The notes: generated from the letters alone by a model not told the origin. A DNA stretch of 64,000 bases from Altererythrobacter sp. XM-24bin4 (GCA_003149575.1 QCWG01000001.1:959183-1023182), one strand, 5' to 3'. Shown: positions 53,429 to 63,532, counted from the first letter of the stretch. Numbers and translations: made by a program.

Positions 53429-56400
53429 ATGAAACTAAAGTATCTTTTGGCAGCGAGCGTTGTCAGCCTTTCGGCTGCTGCGACGATTGCGACACCAGCT
53501 GCCGCGCAAACCATTACATCAGGTGTTGAAGGTCAGGTTGCTGACGAAACCGGCGCAGCCATTCCCGGCGCGACTGTTACTGTAACTGACACACGCACCG
53601 GCCAGACCCGCACATTGACTGCTGGTTCAGGCGGCAACTTCCGTGTCGGTTCGCTTGTACCGGGCGGTCCTTACACAGTGACTGCAACCGCACCTGGTTA
53701 TGAAGGTCAGACTGTTGAGAACCAGTTCATCAACCTTTCGGGTAACACGTCTTACTCATTCAACCTGACATCGACCGCTGCTGGTGCATCGGACAATGTG
53801 ATCATCGTGACCGGCGCACGTGCAGGCGCGGTACAGCTGGCGGTTGGCCCGGGCGTAGCGTTTGACACTGCCACGCTGGAAGCTTTCCCGTCGCTTACAC
53901 GCGACGTTCGCGACATCATCCGCATCGACCCGCGCGTCAGCCTTGAGCAGAACAACGATGTTGATCGTATCTCTTGCTTGGGTGGCAATGACCGCACCAA
54001 CACCTTTACCGTTGACGGCATCGTCCAGTCGGACGTCTTCGGTCTGAATGGCACACCTTTCGCAGCGCGTAACTCGCTGCCGCTTCCCTACGATGTGATC
54101 GACCAGATTTCGGTCGAATTCGCGCCGTTTGATGTGGAATATTCGGAATTCACCGGCTGTCTTATCAACGTTGTTACCGAAAGCGGTGGCAATGAATTCA
54201 GCGGTTCGGCATTCTTCACCTACTTCGATGGTGGTCTTTTCGCCAACAGCATCGATGGTCGTCCTCTGACGGCTAACGAAGAAAAGCGCTGGGGCGCTAC
54301 GCTGAACGGTCCGATCATCAAGGATCGCCTGTTCTTCGCATTTGGTTACGAGGAAGCTGACCTGTCGGGTGGCAACAACTTCGGCCCGGCTGGTGGCGGC
54401 TTCACCAATGAAGCCGATTTTGTGAGCCAGGCTCAATTTGATCGTTTCGCACAGATCGCGCGCGATGTGTATGGTCAGGATGTTGGCGGTTATCCAACAT
54501 CGCTGGCTGAAGGCAACGTGCGTTACTTCGGTCGTCTTGACGCGATCATCACCGATGATCACCGCCTTGAGGCGACCTATCAGCGTCTGGAAGAAACCAA
54601 CATCGAAAGCGACTTCGGTGGTTCGAACCTGACCGGTTTCAACAGCTTCGAAGACGAAGGCACGATCTCGGACTATTACTCGGTTCGTTTGTACTCGGAA
54701 TGGAGCGATTCAATCTCGACCGAACTGCGCGTTAGCCGTGCAGAGGTTGGTGACGTTCAAGGCCCGGTAGGTTTCGGCGAAGCACAGTCTGGCAACCCGA
54801 CTCCGCGACTTGCGGTCGGCGTCGCGCCCGACGGTACGGCAGTGTCAGGTGGCGGCGTAACTGACCGCAATGGCTTGCTCTCAACCGGTCCGGGTATCTT
54901 CCGCTCGGCTAACCAGCTCGACACGAAGATCGACCAACTGCGTTTCCAGCTTAACTACGATGCCGGCAGCGGTCACTTTCTGAAATTCGGCGTAGAGTAT
55001 AACGATCTAGAAGTATTTAACCTGTTCGCAATCAATGCGACAGGAACGTTGTTTTTCGACGGCCTTGATGCTTTCGAAGCTGGCGACGTAGCGCCAGGCT
55101 TCTTCTCAAGTGTTTTCGGCGACGTTGACGATCTCGTCGGCGGCGGCGCACTGGGTGGGGCAACGATTGCATCTAGCCTCGATGGGGACATCAACAACGC
55201 TGCGGCCCGCTTCAGCCGTCAGATCTATTCGTTCTACGCTCAGGATGAATGGCAGGCGACCGATCAGCTGACGCTGAACGTCGGCGCTCGCGTTCAGGTG
55301 TACGATGGAGATGCTCCTCGTGCGAACCCAAATTTCCTTGAACGCTATGGTTTTACCAATGCCAACTCATTCGCAAAGATCGACCCGGTTTTCCTGCCTC
55401 GTGTTTCGGCGAGCTATGAGTTCGACAACGAAGGCTTCTTCTCGAACAGCCGGTTGACTGGTGGCGTCGGCATCTTCTCAGGTGGTGACCCGGTCGTATA
55501 CTATTCGAACGCGTTTTCGAATGATGGCTTTGCTAGTGCCAATGGCGACACTTTTGATTCCGAGTGTGCTGGTCTGACCAATCCAGACGGCTCATTCAAT
55601 GTGTTGTCCGGTGGTCAGTTCGCCGGCTTCCCGCAATGTGCAGTTCTTGCAGCTGCAAATGTGGCGGCAAACGGCGGCAACGACGTGCAGTCAACCAATC
55701 CGAACTTCAAAGTTCCAACTGTGACGCGCGCAAGCTTGGCGTTCCAAACCGACATTGGCACGGAAACCGGCTTCTTCAGCAACTGGAACCTGCAGCTCGA
55801 CTACATCTACTCGCGTTACAATAACGCGCTAAATTTTGTCGATCTGTCGCAGACTCCGGATATCCGTCAGGGCCTGAACGGCTTCACCGTTGACGGTCGC
55901 CCGATCTATCAGGCCATCGATTCGACAGCTGCCGGTTGTAATGCTGTTCTTCAGGGCAACGGTGGGACACCGCCAGTCTACACAAACGTTACGGCGGACT
56001 GTTTCAACACCCGTCGTGATGACAACATCCAGCTAACGAATGATGGGAACTCTACTTCGCATTCGTTCTCAGCTGTTCTCCGTAAGCGCTTTGAGAGCGG
56101 CTTGTTCACTCAAGGTGGCAGCACCAACGTAACGTTCGGCTACGCTTTCACTGACTCGAACAACGCACGTAACAACCAGTCTTCGACGGCGACCTCGTCT
56201 TATGATGTTACCGCAGCGTTTGATCGTCAGAACCCAGCGGTCTCAACCGCAACTACAGAAACCCGTCACAACTTCACCGCGGCGGTTAACTTCAAGGAGC
56301 AGTTCATCGATGGCTACGACACCAGCTTGGGCTTCTTCTTCCGCGCACGCGAAGGCCGTCCGTACAGCTTGACCTTTGATGGTGGCGGTGTGTTCAACGA

Positions 56401-56878
56401 CTCGTCCTCGGGCAGCGACAACGCACTGCTCTATGTTCCGTCAGGCGTGAGTGATCCAAACGTATCGCCTCTGTCAGACCCGGACGCCGTTCAGGCTGTG
56501 GTCGACTACGTGAATGCTTCTGGTTGTAAGTTTACCCCAGGTGCAACGATCAAGCGCAACACCTGCCGCAACGATTGGCATGTCGATATGGACCTGCGCT
56601 TCAGCCAGGAACTGCCGTTCCTCGGAAGCCTAACCGGCATCAAGGAAGATCGCATTGAGCTTTTCGCTGATGTTGCCAACTTCCTTAACCTGCTTGATAG
56701 CGGTTGGAACATCCTGCGTTCGCGCGGTGGATTCAACGGCCTAGTTGATGTTGCTGATGGTGATGTGGACGATGAAGGTCGTTACATCATTGATGGGTTC
56801 AACCCTGATGATCAGAACCGCATTGCGATCAACCCGTCAGCATGGCGTGTCCAGGTTGGCGTCCGTTACGAGTTCTAA
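53429..56878 (+). CDS. TonB-dependent receptor with carboxypeptidase-regulatory-like domain (Oar-like)
   Basis: A 1149-residue outer-membrane protein: signal peptide ending near PAAAQ (residue 27), a carboxypeptidase-regulatory-like beta domain (about 31-105), a plug (about 120-260) and a long beta-barrel ending in RVQVGVRYEF with the terminal Phe needed for outer-membrane assembly. The substrate is unknown; Oar-type receptors differ from siderophore receptors in lacking a clear TonB box. The TonB-like gene follows after a terminator. Confidence 0.93.
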   Translation: MKLKYLLAASVVSLSAAATIATPAAAQTITSGVEGQVADETGAAIPGATVTVTDTRTGQTRTLTAGSGGNFRVGSLVPGGPYTVTATAPGYEGQTVENQFINLSGNTSYSFNLTSTAAGASDNVIIVTGARAGAVQLAVGPGVAFDTATLEAFPSLTRDVRDIIRIDPRVSLEQNNDVDRISCLGGNDRTNTFTVDGIVQSDVFGLNGTPFAARNSLPLPYDVIDQISVEFAPFDVEYSEFTGCLINVVTESGGNEFSGSAFFTYFDGGLFANSIDGRPLTANEEKRWGATLNGPIIKDRLFFAFGYEEADLSGGNNFGPAGGGFTNEADFVSQAQFDRFAQIARDVYGQDVGGYPTSLAEGNVRYFGRLDAIITDDHRLEATYQRLEETNIESDFGGSNLTGFNSFEDEGTISDYYSVRLYSEWSDSISTELRVSRAEVGDVQGPVGFGEAQSGNPTPRLAVGVAPDGTAVSGGGVTDRNGLLSTGPGIFRSANQLDTKIDQLRFQLNYDAGSGHFLKFGVEYNDLEVFNLFAINATGTLFFDGLDAFEAGDVAPGFFSSVFGDVDDLVGGGALGGATIASSLDGDINNAAARFSRQIYSFYAQDEWQATDQLTLNVGARVQVYDGDAPRANPNFLERYGFTNANSFAKIDPVFLPRVSASYEFDNEGFFSNSRLTGGVGIFSGGDPVVYYSNAFSNDGFASANGDTFDSECAGLTNPDGSFNVLSGGQFAGFPQCAVLAAANVAANGGNDVQSTNPNFKVPTVTRASLAFQTDIGTETGFFSNWNLQLDYIYSRYNNALNFVDLSQTPDIRQGLNGFTVDGRPIYQAIDSTAAGCNAVLQGNGGTPPVYTNVTADCFNTRRDDNIQLTNDGNSTSHSFSAVLRKRFESGLFTQGGSTNVTFGYAFTDSNNARNNQSSTATSSYDVTAAFDRQNPAVSTATTETRHNFTAAVNFKEQFIDGYDTSLGFFFRAREGRPYSLTFDGGGVFNDSSSGSDNALLYVPSGVSDPNVSPLSDPDAVQAVVDYVNASGCKFTPGATIKRNTCRNDWHVDMDLRFSQELPFLGSLTGIKEDRIELFADVANFLNLLDSGWNILRSRGGFNGLVDVADGDVDDEGRYIIDGFNPDDQNRIAINPSAWRVQVGVRYEF

Positions 56879-56906
56879 TACTCGCACAGATCGCTTAACT
56901 ATTGAG

Positions 56907-56930
56907 CGGCGGGGCCTTCGGGCTCCGCCG
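56907..56930 (+). terminator. Rho-independent terminator of the TonB-dependent receptor gene
   Basis: CGGCGGGGCC-TTCG-GGCTCCGCCG forms a 10-bp stem with one G-U pair and a stable UUCG tetraloop, followed by TTTGCTTTTG. It lies 28 nt after the receptor stop. Confidence 0.88.
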
Positions 56931-56996
56931 TTTGCTTTTGTCCAGACGAATGACATTTGCATCGCCAATGCTGCTTCGCGTAGTTTAGCAAGCAGG

Positions 56997-57704
56997 ATGA
57001 GCGACAATGGATATCTGAAGCGCAAACGCGGGCCACGGCCTGGCATTATCGTTGTTCTCGCGCTCTTGCATATCCTCGCCCTTTACGGGCTGACCCGCGC
57101 ATTAGCGCCTGATTTCACTCAAACGATCGAACGTTCGGTGCTGGAAACATTCACCGTTACAATCACAGCACCGCCGGAAGAACCCGAACAGCTAGATGAA
57201 GGGATGCAGGGCAATCCCGGCAAAGAGGCTGTGCCGCAACCTGTCAGCGCGCCGACGCCGCAAATTCCGCCTGAGCGCCCGCGTGACTTGCCTCAAGCCG
57301 CCTCATCCGGGGATGCCAACACATCAGGTGCAACCTTGGGTGGAGACGGGGCGGGCGCAATCGGCAAAGGCGATGGCACAGGCGCAGGTGATGAGGGAAG
57401 CGGGCAAGGTTCAACAATGGCACGCAAGCCGGTGCTGATACGCACCATCACCGATGCAAGCGCGTTTCCCATACCGCCGGGTGGCCGCCAGGCGCGTGTA
57501 GGTGAATCGGTCATCGTAAGGTTGATGGTCTCGACGCAGGGTCGAGTGAATAGCTGCAGTATCTACCGCGCCAGTCCGTTTCCTGAAACCGATGCGACTG
57601 TTTGCAAACTGGCTTACGAGCAGATCCGGTTCGAACCCGCGCGAGACAGCAATGGCGATCCGGTTGCGGCGGTGTTCTATTACCGGCAGCGCTTCTTCAA
57701 CTGA
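56997..57704 (+). CDS. TonB-like energy transducer
   Basis: A 235-residue protein with a cytoplasmic basic N-terminus, one membrane helix (about 18-36, IIVVLALLHILALYGLT), a Pro/Gly-rich periplasmic linker (about 60-145) and a C-terminal TonB fold (GESVIVRLMVSTQGRVNSCSIYRASPFPETD...AYEQIRFEPA). The start ATG 56997 has AGCAGG close upstream; a longer open frame begins within the receptor gene. As the gene beside the receptor, it may be its dedicated energiser. Two Cys (NSCSI, TVCKL) could form a disulfide. Confidence 0.88.
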   Translation: MSDNGYLKRKRGPRPGIIVVLALLHILALYGLTRALAPDFTQTIERSVLETFTVTITAPPEEPEQLDEGMQGNPGKEAVPQPVSAPTPQIPPERPRDLPQAASSGDANTSGATLGGDGAGAIGKGDGTGAGDEGSGQGSTMARKPVLIRTITDASAFPIPPGGRQARVGESVIVRLMVSTQGRVNSCSIYRASPFPETDATVCKLAYEQIRFEPARDSNGDPVAAVFYYRQRFFN

Positions 57705-57720
57705 CCAGGCGGATTATCGA

Positions 57721-58026
57721 TTACTTGGGTGCCGCAAGCATTTTCTGGCCGTTAGCGCGGATCGCCTTTTCAATCGCGGGGCCAACAAAAGAGAGCATGC
57801 CAGGCAGCTCGATCTCGAAAACGACTTGTTCGTCATAGACGCCGATATGTCCGGTAATCGTTTGGTTCATGGCTGTAATATGCAGTGCCATTCGATCCTC
57901 TTCGACCCAGTCCGTCTCGACATCTGCCATGCCTTCGGGGATATAGTCAGTGATCTCATGCGTCCGTTCTTTCAAACGGCGTCGCACTTCTTCGCGGCCC
58001 AGTTCATGGGGTAGGGCAACTCTCAC
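57721..58026 (-). CDS. polyhydroxyalkanoic acid system family protein
   Basis: A 101-residue protein of the PHA granule-region family (VALPHELGREEVRRRL at the N-terminus, then ELPGMLSFVGPAIEKAIR). The family was named from PHA gene neighbourhoods and has no proven activity; START-like lipid-binding folds have been suggested. GTG 58026 overlaps the upstream stop (GTGA). No phaC or phasin gene is in the window, so a link to PHA is not shown here. Confidence 0.85.
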   Translation of the reverse strand: MRVALPHELGREEVRRRLKERTHEITDYIPEGMADVETDWVEEDRMALHITAMNQTITGHIGVYDEQVVFEIELPGMLSFVGPAIEKAIRANGQKMLAAPK

Positions 58027-58775
58027 TTGCTTTGATCCTCCAGTGCTTCAGGGCCGCCATAGCGGTACTCGAGATATCGATCCTTGACCGCAAGATCATC
58101 AAGCGCGCCTTCTGCCAGTCGGCGCGTGACACGATCGACCTCTCCGGAAAGCTTGGTCAAGCTGTCCGTCAGGCGCTCGTCCGCAGTCTTGCCGGCATGT
58201 GTTTCCTGGCGAAGGTGCTGAGGGATCTTGCGATAGTTGTCGATTGTTTCAGGGATGTATTCGCCAACCAGCTCACGCACTTCATTGACCGCCGGATCGG
58301 CCTGATCGATGGTCTGGAGTTGCATCCCGAGCGCATCAAGCTGCACGCCAAGCTTGTCCACCAGTAGGACAGCGGGAGCCGGCAGTGCAGGGCGCTGTGC
58401 TTCCAGCCAGAGCTCGGTGCTGGCGACCATCTGCTTGGCATCGCCTTTCTTGAGTTCATGACGCTGAGGGATCTTGAGCTTGCGACCGCGCGTTATAACG
58501 CCCACGGCGACCATCGCCGCTAGCAGAGTCAACATGATACCTGTAAAGCCAATTCCGTCGATGATCAGGCCAATGGCCACTGCTGCTGCCCAAATCCCGG
58601 CAAAGGCGATCAGGATCCGTTTGATCATTTTCTTCCAATGCTTCGATTTTGCCTCGGCAGAGAAACGCCCGATTGATTCTGCGGATCGATGTGTACCGCC
58701 ATGATCGCGATTGGCGACGAGGCTCTTTCCGGCTGCACTCAGTATGGCATCGGATTCACGAGTTGAATCAGACAT
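58023..58775 (-). CDS. XpaC-like membrane protein paired with TelA
   Basis: A 250-residue protein: a charged N-terminus (about 1-48), two membrane helices (about 52-90, IAFAGIWAAAVAIGLII and IMLTLLAAMVAVGVI) and a helical cytoplasmic domain. It resembles XpaC/5-bromo-4-chloroindolyl phosphate hydrolysis family proteins, which are commonly encoded next to TelA. Located 12 nt downstream of telA and overlapping the PHA-system gene by 4 nt. Function unknown; the pair is inferred to act together at the membrane. Confidence 0.75.
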   Translation of the reverse strand: MSDSTRESDAILSAAGKSLVANRDHGGTHRSAESIGRFSAEAKSKHWKKMIKRILIAFAGIWAAAVAIGLIIDGIGFTGIMLTLLAAMVAVGVITRGRKLKIPQRHELKKGDAKQMVASTELWLEAQRPALPAPAVLLVDKLGVQLDALGMQLQTIDQADPAVNEVRELVGEYIPETIDNYRKIPQHLRQETHAGKTADERLTDSLTKLSGEVDRVTRRLAEGALDDLAVKDRYLEYRYGGPEALEDQSK

Positions 58776-58787
58776 GGATTCAGATCC

Positions 58788-59999
58788 CTAGCTGTCGAGC
58801 GCCAGCAACGAAGGCTCAGATGATGTAACCTTCTGCTGTGCCTGTGCCTGGCCTTCTGCTCGGGCTATATAACCCTTCGATTTCTCTACTTCAGCACTCA
58901 GCGTCTCTACCGTCTGTTTCATGCTCGAAAGTGCACGAACCTTGAAGTCATCAACTTCATCCATGGTGTCATAGATGTTCTGGAAAGCGCGCTGCAGCGT
59001 TTCCATGGGGATCGTGCTTGAGGCAGCTTGTTCGTGAATCTGGCCGGTCTGTTCGCGCAGCAAAGTGCTGGTCGAATCGATAATGCCCGCGGTCGTGTCG
59101 TTAAGCGCCGTGATCTGGCCCAAAACAAGCCGCTGATTGGTCATCGCCTGCGCAACAGTCACCGCAGTGCGTAGCGCGCCGACCGTCGTGGTGCTCGCGC
59201 GATCAACGCCTTTTACCAGCTCGATATTGTTCTTCTTGACCAGGTCGAGGGAGAGATAACCCTGCACGCTGACGGCCATTTGGGTGAGTAAGTCCTGCGT
59301 GCGTTGACGAACGTAAAACAGCGCACTTTCCCTCAGCGCCTTTGCTTTCGCCGGATCGGTAGCATCAAGTTCGTTGGCTTTCTGCTCGAGGCGTTCGTCC
59401 AGCGTCTTGGCGATATGGATCATCTGTTCCAGCTCGCCCATGGCTTCCCACAGCTTCTGCCGCTCTACATCGATCGCAGCATTGTCTACGTGCAGCTCTT
59501 TCCTGCCCGACGCGAGCCGTTCCAGGATTGCCTGAATGTGCCCTTGTGCAGAGGTGTAGCTGTCAAAATACCGGTTCAGCTTATTCCCGAACGGAATGAT
59601 GCCAAACAGCTTGCGCCCGCGCAGTTTGCCCTTGCGGCCCGGGTCAAGGTCTTCAACTGTCTTGCGCAGATCCATCAGATCGTTGCCTACGCCGGTCTCC
59701 TGATCCATCGCGCGGACGGGACGATCAAGGAAACGGTTTGACATGGCCGCTGCAGCGCGAATTTGTTCCTGACCCATACGGGTGATCTGATCGACTTTCT
59801 CACCAAAGGCTGGTGAGTTGGCATCTTCTGCCACCAGATCAGCGACAAAACTGTCAACCTTCTCGTCCAGCTTGGACTTTTTCTCTTCCGCAACAGGGAC
59901 CAGACCAGCGGCTTTCTCCGGTGCAACGGTCGGCACAGGATCAGGCGGCGTCAGGTCAAAATCAGTGGCCGTCTTTGTGGTCGTTTCCTGTGTGCTCAT
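58788..59999 (-). CDS. toxic anion resistance protein TelA family
   Basis: A 403-residue, mainly helical protein. Conserved TelA stretches are LDRPVRAMDQ, VEDLDPGRKGKLRGRKLFGIIPFGNKLNRYF, and VKKNNIELVKGVDRASTTTVGALRTAVTVAQAM. First linked to tellurite resistance, the family is also tied to envelope stress (KlaA, YceH). First gene of telA - xpaC-like - PHA-system. ATG 59999; 175 bp separate it from the divergent DUF389 gene. Confidence 0.92.
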   Translation of the reverse strand: MSTQETTTKTATDFDLTPPDPVPTVAPEKAAGLVPVAEEKKSKLDEKVDSFVADLVAEDANSPAFGEKVDQITRMGQEQIRAAAAMSNRFLDRPVRAMDQETGVGNDLMDLRKTVEDLDPGRKGKLRGRKLFGIIPFGNKLNRYFDSYTSAQGHIQAILERLASGRKELHVDNAAIDVERQKLWEAMGELEQMIHIAKTLDERLEQKANELDATDPAKAKALRESALFYVRQRTQDLLTQMAVSVQGYLSLDLVKKNNIELVKGVDRASTTTVGALRTAVTVAQAMTNQRLVLGQITALNDTTAGIIDSTSTLLREQTGQIHEQAASSTIPMETLQRAFQNIYDTMDEVDDFKVRALSSMKQTVETLSAEVEKSKGYIARAEGQAQAQQKVTSSEPSLLALDS

Positions 60000-60174
60000 G
60001 ATCGGTATTCAGCTCCTTCAAGCGACAAAACGCCGCCTCTTTGATACTGTATTAGTGCCCTAAGACACAAACTTCAAGGATTCTGCCTGAAACCAATCAG
60101 TTCGTCTATGCTTTCGTTTGGTTTCGCAAACGGGTAAGTGAAGGCGGGATTTTCCATGGGGACGGATTAGTAAC

Positions 60175-61725
60175 TTGAACGAGATACCTGAGCCCAAGCC
60201 GGTTTCGCCTGAAATCAAGGCCAGCGAAGCAACTTCCAGTGTCTCGAATTTTGGCCGCGTCATATTCAGCTGGCGCCGGTGGTGGCTGCAAGATGTGGTC
60301 GGGACCGTCGATCAGGCATCAGTGATCGAAAAGCGCCGCGACGATTGCGGACTGACAGAGCGTTACCTGTTCATGACAGCGATGTCGGGGGGGATCGCGA
60401 TCCTAGGTCTGCTGCTTTCATCGCCAGCGGTTGTGATCGGCGCAATGCTTCTCTCTCCGCTGATGGGGCCGATCATGGGATTGGGGTTTGCGTTGGCGAT
60501 CTGGGACTATGACTGGATCAAGCAATCCGCACGCTCGCTGGCTTGGGGCACAGTAATGGCCGTATTGCTGTGTGCGCTGCTTGTTTTTGTCTCGCCGATC
60601 CAGACGATTACGACAGAAATCGCGGCGCGAACCAAGCCCAACATCTTCGATCTCTTCGTGGCATTCTTTTCCGCTCTGGCGGGTGCATATGCGATGATTC
60701 GCGGCCGCGAAGGCACGATTGTAGGCGTGGCGATTGCTACCGCCTTGATGCCGCCACTTGCAGTGGTTGGCTTCGGCCTGGCCACCTGGAATGGAACGGT
60801 GTTTTGGGGCGCGTTGCTGCTGTACATCACCAACTTGATCACGATAGCGCTCACAGCCTTGGTGATGGCAAGGCTATACGGCTTTCGCACCGCTTTGAGC
60901 GGCAAACAGACTGTCTTCCAAAACTTTGCCGTCGTCGGTGTCTTTGTGGTTCTCGCATTCCCGCTTATTCTTTCGCTTCAATCGATCGCATTTGAAACCA
61001 ATGCGCAAAGGCAAGTGCGCGCTGAACTGCTTGATAATTTCGATCCGCGGTCGCGGTTGGGGCAAGTGGATATCAATTTCGATACCGAACCCGTTCAGGT
61101 TGATGCGACTGTCTTTACGCCGCAGCTAGAGGCGGATGCCGAGGTTGATTCTGAGCGTGCGTTGACGCGAATCCTTGGTCGCCCGGTCGACCTGTCCCTC
61201 AACCAAGTCCAGTCGGGCCGGAGTGCTGCCGCTGCGCAGCAGGCTGAACTGTCCGCGACCCGTGCGCGCGAAGAGGAAGCGGCCCAGCAACGAGCCGAGC
61301 AATTGGCTGAGCGCTTGTCCTTGGTCGCTGGCGTTTCCGAAGAAGAATTGACCATTGACCGTCAGCGGCGCCGGGCGATTGTCCGCGCCCGCCCGCTTGA
61401 TGGTGCAACCCTTGCAACCTATCGCGAGCTCGAGATGCGTATCGCTGCGACCGAGCCTAATTGGACAATCGAATTGACCCCGCCACGGCTGCCACTGCCT
61501 GCGGTCACATTTGCTGATGGTGCGCCCGATCAGGCGGGCGTTCAGTCTGTCCAACTGATTGTGTGGGCGGCGCGCCGGCTGAATATGCAGGTTTCGATTA
61601 CAGGTCAGGCGGACGAAGTCGAAGCGATCGAAACGATGTTGGCCGCCGCGGGATTGACCGTGGAAAGCAATGTTCGGCGACGCGCCGGGACGCTGCAAGC
61701 CAGTTGGGGTGGGATTGCCGAATAG
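60175..61725 (+). CDS. DUF389 membrane protein
   Basis: A 516-residue protein with about six helices (about 55-280) carrying the DUF389 pattern LLLSSPAVVIGAMLLSPLMGPIMGLGFA and GREGTIVGVAIATALMPPLAVVGFG, then a long soluble C-terminal domain with a Glu/Ala-rich coiled coil (about 345-385) and an OmpA/BON-like final segment. Function unknown. TTG 60175 is used because the next in-frame ATG lies inside the first helix; the start is uncertain. Convergent with the FAAL gene, 14 bp apart. Confidence 0.87.
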   Translation: MNEIPEPKPVSPEIKASEATSSVSNFGRVIFSWRRWWLQDVVGTVDQASVIEKRRDDCGLTERYLFMTAMSGGIAILGLLLSSPAVVIGAMLLSPLMGPIMGLGFALAIWDYDWIKQSARSLAWGTVMAVLLCALLVFVSPIQTITTEIAARTKPNIFDLFVAFFSALAGAYAMIRGREGTIVGVAIATALMPPLAVVGFGLATWNGTVFWGALLLYITNLITIALTALVMARLYGFRTALSGKQTVFQNFAVVGVFVVLAFPLILSLQSIAFETNAQRQVRAELLDNFDPRSRLGQVDINFDTEPVQVDATVFTPQLEADAEVDSERALTRILGRPVDLSLNQVQSGRSAAAAQQAELSATRAREEEAAQQRAEQLAERLSLVAGVSEEELTIDRQRRRAIVRARPLDGATLATYRELEMRIAATEPNWTIELTPPRLPLPAVTFADGAPDQAGVQSVQLIVWAARRLNMQVSITGQADEVEAIETMLAAAGLTVESNVRRRAGTLQASWGGIAE

Positions 61726-61739
61726 CGGGCCAAAGGCGC

Positions 61740-63473
61740 TTAGGCAGCAATCTCCAGCGGCACAATCTCGCCCGCCAGATACAACTTCTTAGCCTTCGCG
61801 CGACTCAATTTGCCTGAGCTGGTGCGAGGAAGCGTGCGTGGCGGCACCAGTTCCACAACGCAGCTCATGCCGGTTACGCCGCGAACCTTGTCTGCGATCT
61901 CATTGCGCAGTTTGACCCGTTCTTCAGGGTCAGACACGCGGCAATGGACCAGCACCGCCGGTGCTTCTTCGCCATTCTCTTTCTCGACGGAAAAGGCCGC
62001 GATATCGCCATGGTTGAATCCGGGCAATTGCTCGACCGCCCATTCGATATCCTGCGGCCAATGGTTTTTACCATTGATGATGATCATGTCCTTGGCGCGC
62101 CCGACAATGAACAGATAACCCTTGTCGGTATAACCCATGTCACCTGTGTCGAGCCAACAATCGACCAGGCATTCCTCAGTCGCTTCCGGATTCCGGAAAT
62201 AGGAATGCATGACGCTGGGGCCTTCGCACCAGACCTTGCCGATCTGGTGATCTCCTTTAACCGCACCATTCTCGCCGCGGATCTCGACTTTCATGTCAGG
62301 CACCGGTTTGCCGCAATTGACGATGGCACGGTATCGGGCCGGGCGTGACAGATCGCGCGGAGTGCCGGACAGGCGTTCTTCCTCGACCAGTTCGACGCGT
62401 ATTCCTTCACCTGGGGGCATGACAGTGACCGCGAGCACGCTTTCAGCCAAACCATAGCTGGGCGTAAAGGCGCTGGCCTTGAAGCCTGCGTCGCTGAACG
62501 CATTCACGAAGCTTTGCATGACATCCGGGCGGATCATGTCCGCGCCATTGCCGGCCACGCGCCAGCGCGACAGATCAAACCGGTCGGCGACATGGCTCTG
62601 GCTGGAGATGCGGCGCGCGCAGATATCGTATCCGAATGTTGGCGAGTAAGAGAGCGTTGTGCCCTTATTGCGGCTGATCAGATCGAGCCATGCCAGTGGA
62701 CGCCGCGCGAAGGCATCAGGTTTCAGATAGTCGCAGCTGACCTGGTTGGCGATCAGCGAGAGGAAACAGCCGACCAGACCCATGTCATGATACCACGGCA
62801 ACCAGCTGACGCAGCGGTCACCTTCCCCAACATGCATGCTGGTGGAGTGGCCGTACAGATTGTGCAGCAGTGCGCGGTGCGTCACTGCTACGCCGGTCGG
62901 GAAACGGGTCGAGCCGGATGAATATTGCAGATAGCAAATGTCCTCCGGATCAGCCTTCGGCAGTTCGCATTCGGGCGCTTCGCGTGTCTTGAATTGCTCG
63001 TAGGCTTCGCCTGCACAACCCTGACGCTCAGCCGCGGCGGCTGCCATCTCGCCGATCTCTTCCGGGTAAAGCAGAAGCTTTGGGTCCGAGCTGTTCAGTT
63101 GGACGGTCAGCTGATCGATATAGCTTTCCTTGCCACCAAATGATGTGGGCAAGGGTAGCGGCACAGGCCACGCGCCAACATAAACGCAGGCGCAGAACAT
63201 GGCTGCGAAATCCGGGCCGGTTTCCGCGATCAGGGCAACGCGGTCTTCCTTGCCAATTCCGTAGGCGATCAGCTGGCGTGCCATGACCAATGCGTCGTCG
63301 CGCATTTCGGAAAAAGGATAGGGGCGCTCCAAAGTGCCCCGCATATCGTGGAAATTGAGCCCCTTTTGGCTCCGTGCGGCGTAATCGATCGCTTCATTAA
63401 AGGTCGAAAAGTCCGATTTGCGCCGTGGCAAAGGACAATCATTCGGCGTCGGCTGCAATGCGGCGTCGGTCAT
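61740..63473 (-). CDS. fatty acyl-AMP ligase
   Basis: A 577-residue adenylate-forming enzyme of the FAAL type. ATP-binding loop QYSSGSTRFPTGVAVTH (about 190-206), SWLPWYHDMGLVG typical of FAALs, DTGDMGY (about 445) and the C-terminal catalytic Lys region TSSGKLSRAKAKK. FAALs pass acyl-AMP to an acyl carrier protein for lipid or polyketide synthesis; in sphingomonads such genes accompany sphingolipid synthesis. No carrier protein or serine palmitoyltransferase gene lies in the window. Confidence 0.9.
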   Translation of the reverse strand: MTDAALQPTPNDCPLPRRKSDFSTFNEAIDYAARSQKGLNFHDMRGTLERPYPFSEMRDDALVMARQLIAYGIGKEDRVALIAETGPDFAAMFCACVYVGAWPVPLPLPTSFGGKESYIDQLTVQLNSSDPKLLLYPEEIGEMAAAAAERQGCAGEAYEQFKTREAPECELPKADPEDICYLQYSSGSTRFPTGVAVTHRALLHNLYGHSTSMHVGEGDRCVSWLPWYHDMGLVGCFLSLIANQVSCDYLKPDAFARRPLAWLDLISRNKGTTLSYSPTFGYDICARRISSQSHVADRFDLSRWRVAGNGADMIRPDVMQSFVNAFSDAGFKASAFTPSYGLAESVLAVTVMPPGEGIRVELVEEERLSGTPRDLSRPARYRAIVNCGKPVPDMKVEIRGENGAVKGDHQIGKVWCEGPSVMHSYFRNPEATEECLVDCWLDTGDMGYTDKGYLFIVGRAKDMIIINGKNHWPQDIEWAVEQLPGFNHGDIAAFSVEKENGEEAPAVLVHCRVSDPEERVKLRNEIADKVRGVTGMSCVVELVPPRTLPRTSSGKLSRAKAKKLYLAGEIVPLEIAA

Positions 63474-63532
63474 AATTATCTAGCGGAACCCGTTACTTGT
63501 GGCATCTGAAACAATACCATTTTTGTCACCAA

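Noticed and set aside
53756..54562. 268-codon antisense frame in the TonB-dependent receptor gene
   Set aside because: No family features; the receptor reading frame explains the region.
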